Origin: Ameyamaea chiangmaiensis
Lineage (GTDB): Bacteria; Pseudomonadota; Alphaproteobacteria; Acetobacterales; Acetobacteraceae
Length of the DNA: 64,000 bases
NCBI RefSeq assembly: GCF_025995235.1
Contig: NZ_BAPT01000036.1
Span: 154,590-218,589 of the forward strand
Direction of reading: 5' to 3'
Shown here piece after piece: positions 36,723 to 45,616 of this stretch. The notes under the pieces were generated by a model. That model had not been told where the DNA came from, did no database searches, and was given only the letters and a program-made list of their open reading frames with translations. Made by a program: the position numbers and the translations under genes. Positions within the stretch are counted from its first letter, which is position 1. Each line of letters starts with the position of its first letter.

Positions 36723-38606
36723 ATGCTGCCCGCCTTTCCGGGCCGACGCGCCCGCATGAGCCGCGCCTCCGGGCAGCCCGCGGAACGGGCGGGCGGCGTG
36801 CTGTACGCCCCGCACCGCACGCGCCTGATCTCGCCGCTGATGCTGCGGATCATGCTGCTCAATATCCTGCCGCTGGCACTTCTGGCGGTCACGCTGCTGT
36901 TCCTCGACCAGTTCCAGAACTCGCTGCTGGAAGCCGAAGTCACGGCCCTGCGGGAACAGGCCAAGATCTATGCCGGCGCGCTGGGGCAAAGCGCCGTCGT
37001 CCCCGTCCGTCTGCCACGCGCGGCGCGGGCGGACGGGCTGGATGGCTGGCAGCTCAACGCCGAACTGGGGCGCCCGCTGTTGCTGCGCCTGACCGAACCC
37101 AGCCCCAACGCCCGCGCGCGGGTCTACGCGCCGGACGGGCAACTCATCGCGCAGAGCGAGACCGGGCGTCGGCTCCTGCCCTCTCCGCGTGGGGACGTCA
37201 CGGCCCAGCCCCTCGGCGTGCCCGGGGATGCGACACGGGCCGGTACGGCCGGCACACCAGCCCCCGGACCGGTCGGCGACGCCTCGCAGATCTCCGCGCC
37301 CGGCGGCGACGGCGCCGCCGACCCCCTCGCGTCGGGCACGCCCCTGACGCCCGATCCCGACGACCTGCCCCCCGGCCTGTCCGAGCGCGTCTATGACTGG
37401 CTGCTGGGCGTTCTGCCCGGTCGCCGCGCCGGACGGATCGAGATGCAGGACATGTCCGGCACCCCCCCGGGCGTGCGCCCGTTCGACCCCGCCGACCCCG
37501 CCAGTGCGCTTGCGCCGGTGGAAACACCGCCCGACATCCGCCGCACCCGCAACGGGCATCTGGTGGTCACGGTGGTCGAGCCGGTGCGCCACGACGGCCG
37601 CACGATCGGTGTGATTCAGCTCACACGCCGCGCGCGCGACGTGGACCGGTCGCTGTTCGCGGTGCGCTCGTCGATCCTGTCGCTGTTCCTGATCGCGCTG
37701 GCGATCACGGTGTTCCTGTCGTGGTACATGTCCCTGACCATCGCGCGGCCACTTCTGCGCCTGGTGGGCGCGACCGACGTCCTGCGCGAGACGGGCGGCC
37801 GGGCCGACATCGTGCCGGCACCGATCCTGCGCCGACGCGACGAGATCGGCGAACTGGCCCGCGCGCTGCGCGACAGTGCACTCGCGCTGTGGGCACGCAT
37901 GGACGCAATCGAGCGTTTCGCCGCCGACGTCAGCCACGAGATCAAGAATCCCCTGTCGTCCATCCGTTCGGCCATCGAGACGCTGCTGCGGCTGGAAAAG
38001 AACGAGGCACCACGCCGTCTGCTGACCATCATTCACGACGATGTCCGACGCCTCGACCGCCTGATCACCGATATCGCGGACGCCAGCCGCGTCGACGCCG
38101 AACTGTCGCGCGTACGCGCCGAGCCGGTGGCGGTGCTGCCGCTTCTGAACGTTCTGGCCGAGATCCATCAGGTCACGCGCAAGCCGGGCCAGCCCATCCT
38201 GATCGTCGACCCCGCAGAAGAACCGGGCGCGCGCCCGATTCGCGCGCTGGCGGTCGAAGATCGGCTGGTGCAGGTCCTGCGCAATCTGATCGGCAATGCG
38301 GTGTCGTTCTCGCCGCCGGACGGACGCATCGTGGTGGGCGCCCATGTCGACAATACGATGGTCGAACTGTCGGTGTCCGACGAAGGGCCCGGCATTCCCC
38401 AGGCCAAGATCACCACGATCTTCGACCGTTTCTATTCCGAGCGCCCGCAAAGCGAGCATTTCGGCCAGCATTCCGGCCTTGGCCTGTCCATCAGTCGCCA
38501 GATCGTCGAGGCCCTGCGCGGCACGATCGGCGCGGAGAACAGGATCGGGCCCGATGGCGAGATTCTGGGCGCGCGCTTCGTCGTCCGTCTGCCGCGCGCT
38601 CCCTGA
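36723..38606 (+). CDS. chvG: Sensor histidine kinase ChvG
   Basis: Membrane-bound sensor kinase paired with ChvI; in other alphaproteobacteria the pair responds to acid and envelope stress. In the 627-residue protein, a first helix (about residues 40-60) and a second (SILSLFLIALAITVFLSWYM) flank a long periplasmic domain. That domain carries a Pro/Gly/Asp-rich insertion of roughly 100 residues. The cytoplasmic part has a HAMP region, H-box FAADVSHEIKNPLSSIRSA, N-box LRNLIGNAVSFSPP and G-boxes DEGPGIP and GLGLSISRQIV. The ATG at 36723 is preferred over the longer frame that overlaps chvI. Confidence 0.9.
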   Translation: MLPAFPGRRARMSRASGQPAERAGGVLYAPHRTRLISPLMLRIMLLNILPLALLAVTLLFLDQFQNSLLEAEVTALREQAKIYAGALGQSAVVPVRLPRAARADGLDGWQLNAELGRPLLLRLTEPSPNARARVYAPDGQLIAQSETGRRLLPSPRGDVTAQPLGVPGDATRAGTAGTPAPGPVGDASQISAPGGDGAADPLASGTPLTPDPDDLPPGLSERVYDWLLGVLPGRRAGRIEMQDMSGTPPGVRPFDPADPASALAPVETPPDIRRTRNGHLVVTVVEPVRHDGRTIGVIQLTRRARDVDRSLFAVRSSILSLFLIALAITVFLSWYMSLTIARPLLRLVGATDVLRETGGRADIVPAPILRRRDEIGELARALRDSALALWARMDAIERFAADVSHEIKNPLSSIRSAIETLLRLEKNEAPRRLLTIIHDDVRRLDRLITDIADASRVDAELSRVRAEPVAVLPLLNVLAEIHQVTRKPGQPILIVDPAEEPGARPIRALAVEDRLVQVLRNLIGNAVSFSPPDGRIVVGAHVDNTMVELSVSDEGPGIPQAKITTIFDRFYSERPQSEHFGQHSGLGLSISRQIVEALRGTIGAENRIGPDGEILGARFVVRLPRAP

Positions 38607-38613
38607 GCGGGCC

Positions 38614-38991
38614 TCAGCGTCCGCGTGCGGTCAGTTCGAGCTCCAGGCTCATGCCGGCGGTCTCGAAACCGGCGACGGTGCGCAGGGTGAACACCGGCGC
38701 AGCGGGGCCGAAGGCGTCCCGCAACAGGCCGAAGCACCCCGCGAACGCATCGCAGTCCTGAACAAGGCACGTGACGCGGATCACGTCATACAGCGAGAGC
38801 CCGCGATCGCCCATCATGTCGGCACCCGCGACAAGGGCGCGGCGACACTGCTCGACGATCCCCGGGGGGGGCATGGCGGGGTCGGCCGGGACGGTCATCC
38901 CGGTCAGGCCCAGGATCCGCACTTCACCGCGATGCAGCACGACACGAGCCGCCGCGGGCCCGTCCGGGCTTGGGGGAGAGGCGGGATTCAT
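38614..38991 (-). CDS. RidA/YjgF-family protein
   Basis: A 125-residue RidA-like protein, a family whose members hydrolyse reactive enamine/imine intermediates made by PLP enzymes. Visible segments are LGLTGMTVPADP, GIVEQCRRALVAGADMM, SLYDVIRVTCLVQD and a C-terminal strand LELELTARGR. It is encoded antisense between chvG and hprK, which are often adjacent in this order. Only 7 bp separate its stop from the chvG stop. The active-site arginine cannot be assigned with certainty. Confidence 0.8.
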   Translation of the reverse strand: MNPASPPSPDGPAAARVVLHRGEVRILGLTGMTVPADPAMPPPGIVEQCRRALVAGADMMGDRGLSLYDVIRVTCLVQDCDAFAGCFGLLRDAFGPAAPVFTLRTVAGFETAGMSLELELTARGR

Positions 38992-39128
38992 GGGACTATC
39001 CGGCGCCGATCACAAGTTTCTGGCAAACACAAGGCACGCCGCTTCTCATATCCTGCCTTGATAAATTTGCAATGCGGGACTTGCATATGACGCAACATTC
39101 TTTCGCTTCCGTCGGGAGGACCGCGCCC

Positions 39129-39650
39129 ATGACACATCACGCGAGTTGCGCCGCGCGCGGGGGCGCCGGCGTGCTGCTGTGCGGGCCGCCGGGCAGTGGA
39201 AAATCCGACCTTCTGCTTCGCCTTCTGGACGCGGGGTATGAACTGGTGGCCGACGACCGCGTGATTCTGGACGGCGGCCGGGCGTGCGCACCGGAAGCGC
39301 TGGCGGGCATCCTTGAGATCCGCGGCATCGGTCTGGTGCGTCGACCGTTCCGGCCTTCGGCGCGGGTGGCGCTGGTGGTCGACTGCGCGCCCGGCCATGT
39401 CGGGGACCGTCTGCCGCAGCCCGCGGCACGCGACGCGCGCACGGATGCCCCGTGCCTGACGCTCGACCCGTTCCATGCGTCCGCCGTGGCGCGCATCGGC
39501 GTTGTGCTGGACTGTCTGGCGGGGACGTGCCAGCCTCTGGCCGGTCTGCTGGGTGATGCCCCCGACGCACATGTCCGCTCTCCGGCGCTGTCGCCGGCAT
39601 GCGCATCGGCCCCGGCCCCGCTTCTGGATGTGTCGCCCAACGATGTCTGA
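39129..39650 (+). CDS. hprK: HPr kinase/phosphorylase (short alphaproteobacterial form)
   Basis: Phosphorylates the regulatory serine of HPr. The 173-residue product lacks the N-terminal domain of Firmicute HprK and consists of the kinase core: P-loop GPPGSGKSDLLLRLLD, ELVADDRVIL and the family signature ILEIRGIGLVRRPF. The ATG at 39129 has GGGAGG upstream; earlier ATGs at 39072 and 39087 would add atypical leader residues. Its stop overlaps the rapZ start. Confidence 0.87.
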   Translation: MTHHASCAARGGAGVLLCGPPGSGKSDLLLRLLDAGYELVADDRVILDGGRACAPEALAGILEIRGIGLVRRPFRPSARVALVVDCAPGHVGDRLPQPAARDARTDAPCLTLDPFHASAVARIGVVLDCLAGTCQPLAGLLGDAPDAHVRSPALSPACASAPAPLLDVSPNDV

Positions 39651-40707
39651 GCGCCTCGACCCGCCTGTCCCGGACCGCCCGTTCGCCGAGCCGGCGGCGC
39701 CACACCGCATGGTGGTGGTGACCGGCCTGTCCGGGGCTGGCAAATCCTCGATCCTGCGCGTGCTTGAGGATCTGGGATATGAGGTGGTCGACAACCCGCC
39801 CCTGCCCATGATCGAGGAAATCGCCGCCCGTGCGGCTGGCCCGATCGCGGTGGGCGTGGATTCCCGCACACGCGATTTCGATCCGGCCAGCCTGGTCGCG
39901 GCCCTGGCGCGTCTGCGCGGCCGGCCGGGGCCGCAGCCCGAACTGATCTACGCCACGGCCGACGATGCCGTCCTCCTGCGCCGTTTCACCGCCACCCGGC
40001 GCCGTCATCCGCTGGCGACGCATGGCAACATCGCGGCCGGCATCGTTGAGGAAACGGCTCTGACCGCGCCCCTGCGCGGGGCGGCCGACATCGTGCTGGA
40101 CACCACCGACCTGCCGCCACCGGAATTGCGCCAGATCATCGAGGCCCGGTTCGGACTGGGCGCGGGCGGCATGACCCTGTCGCTGATGTCGTTCGCCTTC
40201 CCCGCCGGCATCCCGCGCGAGGCGGACATGGTGTTCGACGCGCGCTTTCTGCGGAACCCGCATTATGTCCCCGACCTAGCACCCCGGACCGGGCTGGAGG
40301 CGCAGGTGGCGGATTATGTCGGCGAAGACCCCGATTATCAGGCGTTTTTCCGCCAGATCGAGGGGCTGTTGAGACTCGTCTTGCCGCGTTTCGTCGCAGA
40401 AGGTAAAAAATACGCAACGGTTGCCGTCGGGTGCTCCGGCGGCCGCCACCGCTCCGTGACGATCATCGAGGCCCTGGCGCGCAGTCTGGGCGGCGATACG
40501 TCCCGAAGCGGCCCACATGACGATGCTCTTGACAACGCGAAGATCGGCGACGACCTCTCTGGGGCGGCCGCGTCTGTCGCCAGGGATTGGCCGATTATCG
40601 TGACCCACCGAGAACTCGCCCGACAGGGACTGAGCGCATGGCGCTGGGTCCGCAGACCGCACGGTGGCGCGACACCCGTTCAACAGCGAGGGTCGGACCC
40701 GAAATGA
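39643..40707 (+). CDS. rapZ: RNase adapter protein RapZ, extended form
   Basis: P-loop NTPase/RNA-binding protein of the RapZ (YvcJ) family, which links PTS state to cell-envelope precursor control in other bacteria. Motifs are VVTGLSGAGKSSILRVLEDLG, VDNPPLPMI and the C-terminal VGCSGGRHRSVTIIEALARS. At 354 residues it is much longer than the usual 284-300. It has an N-terminal extension of about 20 residues, an insertion of roughly 30 residues after the GCSGGRHRSV helix and a tail after THRELARQG. It overlaps hprK at the start and the EIIA gene at the stop (ATGA). Confidence 0.88.
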   Translation: MSERLDPPVPDRPFAEPAAPHRMVVVTGLSGAGKSSILRVLEDLGYEVVDNPPLPMIEEIAARAAGPIAVGVDSRTRDFDPASLVAALARLRGRPGPQPELIYATADDAVLLRRFTATRRRHPLATHGNIAAGIVEETALTAPLRGAADIVLDTTDLPPPELRQIIEARFGLGAGGMTLSLMSFAFPAGIPREADMVFDARFLRNPHYVPDLAPRTGLEAQVADYVGEDPDYQAFFRQIEGLLRLVLPRFVAEGKKYATVAVGCSGGRHRSVTIIEALARSLGGDTSRSGPHDDALDNAKIGDDLSGAAASVARDWPIIVTHRELARQGLSAWRWVRRPHGGATPVQQRGSDPK

Positions 40708-41213
40708 TCGGGATGGTGCTCATTACGCATGGCGCCCTGGGGGAAACACTCAAGGCCGCTCTGGAACACGTCGTCGGCCCCCAGGAACAGATCGAATGCA
40801 TCAGCGTCGACGGGGACGATCCGTTGGGTCTCAGCCGGTCGTCCCTGATCGACAGCATGAAACGCGTCGACTCCGGCGACGGCACCCTGATGGTCACCGA
40901 CATGTTCGGCAGCACGCCGTCCAATCTCGCCCTGTCGGTGATGGAGGAGGGGCACTCCGACGTGCTGGCCGGGGTCAACCTGCCCATGCTGGTCAAACTC
41001 GCGAAAATACGACCCAGCCGCACGCTGGCGGAATGCGCTTCCATCGCCGAGATGGCCGGCCGGAAATACATCTCCACGGCCTCGCACCTGCCCGCGCCCT
41101 GTCTGGGCGGCGCGCAGAGCTGCCGTGACCTGCCGCCCGACGCACACCACCCGAGCCTGTCGGCCTCCGACGCTCGCCTGGTGCGAACCCCGGCCACCTG
41201 CACGTCCCCGTGA
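40704..41213 (+). CDS. PTS EIIA component, mannose type
   Basis: A mannose-family EIIA protein, 169 residues. The phospho-histidine is His9 in MIGMVLITHGALGETLK; TDMFGSTPSNLALSVME matches the conserved TD-FG-TPSN region. About 35-40 C-terminal residues (after ISTASHLPAPC) exceed the usual length and include several Cys/His/Pro residues. No EIIB, EIIC or EIID partner is present, so it likely acts in regulation rather than sugar transport. Start ATG overlaps the rapZ stop; stop overlaps the HPr start as GTGA. Confidence 0.87.
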   Translation: MIGMVLITHGALGETLKAALEHVVGPQEQIECISVDGDDPLGLSRSSLIDSMKRVDSGDGTLMVTDMFGSTPSNLALSVMEEGHSDVLAGVNLPMLVKLAKIRPSRTLAECASIAEMAGRKYISTASHLPAPCLGGAQSCRDLPPDAHHPSLSASDARLVRTPATCTSP

Positions 41214-41542
41214 CATCCCCGAGCGACAACTCCGCCGCCGGGCCGCAGGCACTGGACCCGGATGGCGCGGACGTACTCGCCCGGACACTGGCGATCGTCA
41301 ACCAGCGTGGCCTTCACGCGCGCGCGGCCGCGAAACTCGTGACCGTTGCCGAGCGTTTCAGCGCTGTTGTCGAAGTCGAGCGGGCGGCCCAACGGGTGTC
41401 CGCACTGTCGATCATGGGCCTTATGATGCTGGGCGCCGGCAAGGGCGAGACCATACGCGTTCTGGCGCAGGGGTGGGACGCCCGTGACGCGATCGACGCC
41501 CTGACGCTGCTGGTGGAGGCTGGTTTCAACGAAGATGACTGA
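41210..41542 (+). CDS. ptsH: PTS phosphocarrier HPr (NPr-like)
   Basis: A 110-residue HPr with an N-terminal extension of about 20 residues. The phospho-histidine is His36 in QRGLHARAAAK. The kinase-target serine corresponds to Ser66 in ALSIMGLMMLGAGKG. With hprK nearby, phosphorylation at both sites is expected. It starts at GTG 41210 overlapping the EIIA stop; its stop overlaps the EI start by 8 bp. Confidence 0.9.
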   Translation: MTSPSDNSAAGPQALDPDGADVLARTLAIVNQRGLHARAAAKLVTVAERFSAVVEVERAAQRVSALSIMGLMMLGAGKGETIRVLAQGWDARDAIDALTLLVEAGFNEDD

Positions 41543-43394
41543 CCCGTCCGCGGCACCGCCACGGCGGCGGCGCCCGGTCAAGGCTGCTCCTGCGCCATCC
41601 CGACCGCCCCCCCGCCAGTTTCAGGGCGAGCCCGTCTATCCCGGCATCGCCATCGGTGTCGCCATCCGCACCGGCGACCGCCAAATTCCAACCGACCTGC
41701 CGCGTGCGAGCGTCCATGGCGACACATACGAGCGCGCACGGCTGGACGAGGCCGTGGACCGGGCACGTCGCCAGATCGGCAAACTGCGCGATCGGCTGGC
41801 GCTGCTGCCCGAAGAGGGACAGGTCGAGATCGGCTCGCTGCTGGAAGTCTATCATCGGATGCTCGGCCCCTCACGGCTGCTGCGTGGCATCGAGGCCCGG
41901 ATCAGCCGCGACGCGCTGACCGCCGAAGCCGCCGTGATGGACGAGGTCGACGCCCTGTGCACCGCCATGCTGGCACCCATGGGCAACAAGCCCGAAGAGG
42001 ACGAGCGCGCCGCCCAGGCCCGCCGCGCCGGTGAACTGCGCGAAATCGGCCGCCGCCTGGTGCGCAACCTGACCGGTGCCTCGTTCCGCACCTTCGCCGG
42101 CGCGCCCGACGGCGCGGTGCTGGTGGCCGAACAGCTTCGCCCGTCCGACGCCGCGCTGATCGACCCCTCCCGCGTGACCGCCGTCGTGACCGAGGAGGGC
42201 GGAAGCACGGACCATACCTCCATCATGTTGCGCGCGCTGGGCATTCCCTCGGTCCTCGCCGCCCATGGCGTGACCGAGGCACTGGCACGCGCGGGCGAAG
42301 GGACGGAGGTCATCGTCAACGGCGCGACGGGCGTGGTCGTCGTCGCCCCCGACGCCCCCATGCTGGCCGAAGCCCGCGACGGCGTGGCGGCCTATGCGCG
42401 GGAGCGTCAGGCACTCAATCGCCTCCGGCGGCTTGCGTCGCGGCTGTCGGGCGGCGAGAAGATCCGCCTGCAGGCCAACTTCGAAATTCCGGCCGAACTG
42501 CCCCTGATCGCACAATCCGGCGCGTCGGGCATCGGCCTGCTGCGCAGCGAGTTCCTGTTCATCAACGCGTCCGTCCTGCCGGATGAGGACGAGCAGGCCG
42601 AGGCCTACGCGGCCGTCATCACCGCCATGGGCGGCGACGAGACCACGATCCGCGTCGTCGACTGGGGGGGGGAGAAGCAAAGCGAGGCCCTGTCGCGCGC
42701 CGGCATCACGATGGGCGAGGACGGACTGAACCCGGCCCTCGGCGTACGCGGGATTCGGCTGCTGCTGCAAAATCCCGGCTTTCTGGAAACGCAGTTCGCC
42801 GCCATCCTGCGTGCCTCGCTGCTGGGTCCGGTACGGGTCCTGCTGCCCATGGTCACGCTGGCCGAGGAGATCGCACAGGCGCGGGCGCTGTACGAACATG
42901 TGGCGCGGCGGCTGCGGCGGCGCGGCGTGAAGCTCGGCCACGACCTGCCGCCGCTGGGCATCATGGTCGAGACGCCGGCCGCTGCCCTGATGGCCGAGTC
43001 GCTGGCCGTACTGGCCGATTTCATGGCCATCGGCACGAACGACCTGACGATGTACACCCTGGCCGTCGACCGCGCCTCGGCCGATGTGGCCACGCTGTAC
43101 GACCCCCTGCATCCCGCCGTGCTGCGCCTGATCGAACACACCACCGCCGCGGGCGTGCGGCACAATCGCCCGGTTTCGCTGTGCGGCGAGATCGCGGGCG
43201 ACCCGGTCGCCGTGCCGCTTCTGATCGGGATGGGCCTGCGCAGTTTCTCGATGTCGGCCAGCGCGGTTCCACGCGTCAAACGCGCCATTCGCGGCACGAC
43301 GCTGGACGCCTGCCGCGACCTGCGCGCGCGTGTCCTGCACGAGACCGATCCCACCGCCGTACGCCTTGTCCTGACCGCCGGAAGCGGTACCTGA
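41535..43394 (+). CDS. ptsI: PTS Enzyme I
   Basis: Phosphoenolpyruvate-protein phosphotransferase. The 619-residue product has an N-terminal HPr-binding domain, the phospho-histidine His227 in GGSTDHTSIMLRALGIPS, and a C-terminal PEP-binding domain with LLRSEFLF, IMVETPAAALMAESL and the active cysteine in SLCGEIAGDP. It lacks an N-terminal GAF domain, so it is not the PtsP form. There are 30-odd leader residues rich in Pro/Arg/Ala. It is the last PTS gene, 3 bp before pabB. Confidence 0.93.
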   Translation: MTDPSAAPPRRRRPVKAAPAPSRPPPRQFQGEPVYPGIAIGVAIRTGDRQIPTDLPRASVHGDTYERARLDEAVDRARRQIGKLRDRLALLPEEGQVEIGSLLEVYHRMLGPSRLLRGIEARISRDALTAEAAVMDEVDALCTAMLAPMGNKPEEDERAAQARRAGELREIGRRLVRNLTGASFRTFAGAPDGAVLVAEQLRPSDAALIDPSRVTAVVTEEGGSTDHTSIMLRALGIPSVLAAHGVTEALARAGEGTEVIVNGATGVVVVAPDAPMLAEARDGVAAYARERQALNRLRRLASRLSGGEKIRLQANFEIPAELPLIAQSGASGIGLLRSEFLFINASVLPDEDEQAEAYAAVITAMGGDETTIRVVDWGGEKQSEALSRAGITMGEDGLNPALGVRGIRLLLQNPGFLETQFAAILRASLLGPVRVLLPMVTLAEEIAQARALYEHVARRLRRRGVKLGHDLPPLGIMVETPAAALMAESLAVLADFMAIGTNDLTMYTLAVDRASADVATLYDPLHPAVLRLIEHTTAAGVRHNRPVSLCGEIAGDPVAVPLLIGMGLRSFSMSASAVPRVKRAIRGTTLDACRDLRARVLHETDPTAVRLVLTAGSGT

Positions 43395-43397
43395 ACC

Positions 43398-44702
43398 GTG
43401 CCTTTGCAGCGGATCAGACTGGGGTGGCGCGACCCCGACGCCGTGTTGGCCGCCTGGGCGGACGAGCCGTGGCTGGCGTGCCTCGACAGTGGCGGCCCCG
43501 TGCACGACCGTGCGCGCTGGACGATCCTGTGCCGCCGCCCGACACGCACGCTGCTGACACAAGGGGCGCCGGGCACGGACGCGGTGCGCGCCCTGCTCGG
43601 GCCGCCATGCCATCGCCCGAGGGGCCTGCCGTTCGAAGCCGGCGTAATCGGGTTCGCCAGTTACGAGGTGGGGCTGGGCGAACATGGGCTGACGTCCCGG
43701 CACGCGCCCGCTCCGGGGCCCGGCCTTGCCGCCGCGTTCTACGACCGCGCGCTGGTGTTCGACCGACTGCGGCGCGACGTGTGGCTGACGACGCCCTTTC
43801 GCGACGTCCGTCTCGACCCCTCCGACGTGCCAGAGCGCGCCGACCCGCCACGCCCCGTCCCGCCAGCCACGTTCACCGCCGACCAGGATGGCGCGTCCTA
43901 CCGCGCGATGGTGGCCGAGGCGGTGGAGCGCATACACGCGGGCGACCTGTTCCAGCTCAACCTGACCAGCCGGTATACCGCCCCCCGTCCCGAAGGCCTG
44001 TCGCCGATGGCGCTCTACCGGGCCTTGCGGGCGCGCGCACCGGCGCCGTTCGGGGCCTTTCTGGGCTGCGGGGGCGGGTTCTCGCTCCTGTCGTCCTCGG
44101 TGGAACGGTTCATCCACATGACCGCGCAGGGCCGGATGCAGACACGCCCGGTCAAGGGCACGGCACCCCGCGCCGCCGACCCGGGGCACGACAGCGCCGC
44201 GCTGGCGGCCTTGCGGGCCGATGAAAAGGAACGCGCCGAAAACCTGATGATCGTCGACCTGATGCGCAACGATCTCGGGCGGATGGCGCGGATCGGCAGC
44301 GTCGAGGTGCCATCCCTGTTCGAGGTGGAAACGTTCGCGCATGTCCATCACCTCGTCTCCGAAGTGCGCGCGTCGCTCCGACAGGACAGCGACGCGATCG
44401 ACCTTCTGGCCGCGACCCTGCCGCCCGGTTCGGTCACCGGGGCACCCAAACGCCAGGCCCTGACGCTGATCGACACGCTGGAGGCGAGTGCCCGGGGGCC
44501 CTATTGCGGCGTCGTCTTTCGCCTCGGCACCGACGGCAGCATGGACAGCTCGGTCATCATTCGCAGCCTTACCATGGACGCGACCCGGATTCAGGCCGGG
44601 GCGGGGGGCGGGATCACCGCCCTGTCGGACCCGTCGCGCGAATATGACGAGATGCGCCTGAAGATCGCCCCGCTTCTGGCGCTGTTCGGGCAGACACCGT
44701 GA
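43398..44702 (+). CDS. pabB: Aminodeoxychorismate synthase component I
   Basis: Chorismate-using enzyme for p-aminobenzoate and folate. The 434-residue product has the C-terminal chorismate-binding core: ERIHAGDLFQLNLTSRY, TRPVKGTAPR, ENLMIVDLMRNDLGRMA, LLAATLPPGSVTGAPKRQAL and GPYCGVVFRL. It starts at GTG 43398 and ends overlapping pabC (GTGA). The proximity to the PTS genes suggests a shared transcript. The glutamine amidotransferase partner pabA is not in the window. Confidence 0.9.
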   Translation: MPLQRIRLGWRDPDAVLAAWADEPWLACLDSGGPVHDRARWTILCRRPTRTLLTQGAPGTDAVRALLGPPCHRPRGLPFEAGVIGFASYEVGLGEHGLTSRHAPAPGPGLAAAFYDRALVFDRLRRDVWLTTPFRDVRLDPSDVPERADPPRPVPPATFTADQDGASYRAMVAEAVERIHAGDLFQLNLTSRYTAPRPEGLSPMALYRALRARAPAPFGAFLGCGGGFSLLSSSVERFIHMTAQGRMQTRPVKGTAPRAADPGHDSAALAALRADEKERAENLMIVDLMRNDLGRMARIGSVEVPSLFEVETFAHVHHLVSEVRASLRQDSDAIDLLAATLPPGSVTGAPKRQALTLIDTLEASARGPYCGVVFRLGTDGSMDSSVIIRSLTMDATRIQAGAGGGITALSDPSREYDEMRLKIAPLLALFGQTP

Positions 44703-45520
44703 GCCTCGTCTGGCTCAACGGCGTTGTCCTGCCGGCGGATCAGGCCCGGATCGACCCTGCCGATCGTGGCTTTACGCTGGGGGAGGGCCTGTTCGAGACG
44801 ATGCGCGTGCAGGCGGGCACGGTGCCGCATATCGATCGCCATATGGCGCGCCTGGCCGAAGGGGCGACGCTGATCGGCCTGCCTCGGCCCGACGACGGGG
44901 TTCTGCGGCGCGGCCTTGATGACCTCCTGCGCGCGTCGGGAGCATCTGGGCAGGAAGGGGCCGCGCGCCTGACCGTCACGCACGGGCCCGGCGTACGCGG
45001 CCTCGCTGCCCCGACAGCCCCGCGTCCGACGGTGCTGATCACGCTCGCCCCCCTGCCCCCACCGGCAGCGCCCGCGCGCCTGTTCCTCTGCCAGAGCGTC
45101 CGTCGCGATCAGCAGTCGGTCCTGTCGCGCATCAAAAGCCTGAACTACCTCCCGTCCCTGCTCGCCCGGCGCGAGGCCGAAGCCGCCGGTGCGGACGAGG
45201 CGCTGTTGACCAACCTGTGCGGCGATGTGGCGGAAACCAGCGTCAGCACCGTGCTTGCCGTGCGCAACGGCGTGGCCCTGACTCCCCGGGTGGCGGACGG
45301 CGCCCTGCCGGGCATCGCGCGGGCGCGGTTGCTCGACGCGGGCCTTGTGCGCGAGGGGCGGATCACCCCGCACGATCTTCTGCGCGACGGGGGGTGCGCG
45401 GTGTTGCTCGTCAATGCCCTGTCGGTGCGGACCGTCGCGTCGCTGAACGGACAGGCGCTGCCCGCGGCCCCGGCGTTCGAGGCCACAGTGCGGGCGTTTC
45501 TGGACGACCCGTCGCGCTGA
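44699..45520 (+). CDS. pabC: 4-amino-4-deoxychorismate lyase (class IV PLP)
   Basis: PLP enzyme that releases p-aminobenzoate. The 273-residue class IV aminotransferase-fold protein starts MSLVWLNGVVLPADQARID, with DRGFTLGEGLFETMRV, the PLP lysine in SRIKSLNYLPSLLARREA and NLCGDVAETSVSTVLAV. It starts at GTG 44699 overlapping pabB. D-amino-acid or branched-chain aminotransferase is possible by family, but the pabB neighbour favours PabC. Confidence 0.87.
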   Translation: MSLVWLNGVVLPADQARIDPADRGFTLGEGLFETMRVQAGTVPHIDRHMARLAEGATLIGLPRPDDGVLRRGLDDLLRASGASGQEGAARLTVTHGPGVRGLAAPTAPRPTVLITLAPLPPPAAPARLFLCQSVRRDQQSVLSRIKSLNYLPSLLARREAEAAGADEALLTNLCGDVAETSVSTVLAVRNGVALTPRVADGALPGIARARLLDAGLVREGRITPHDLLRDGGCAVLLVNALSVRTVASLNGQALPAAPAFEATVRAFLDDPSR

Positions 45521-45616
45521 GCGTCCCGCCACGCCGCCATACCTTGCCCCGCACGCGCCCGATGGACTATGGAACGCGGCCTGTCCCCACCCCTCGCAGC
45601 CGGGAAACCCGCCATC

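Noticed and set aside
41871..44351. 826 aa minus-strand frame opposite ptsI/pabB
   Set aside because: Antisense shadow rich in Gly/Arg/His; the plus-strand genes have catalytic motifs.
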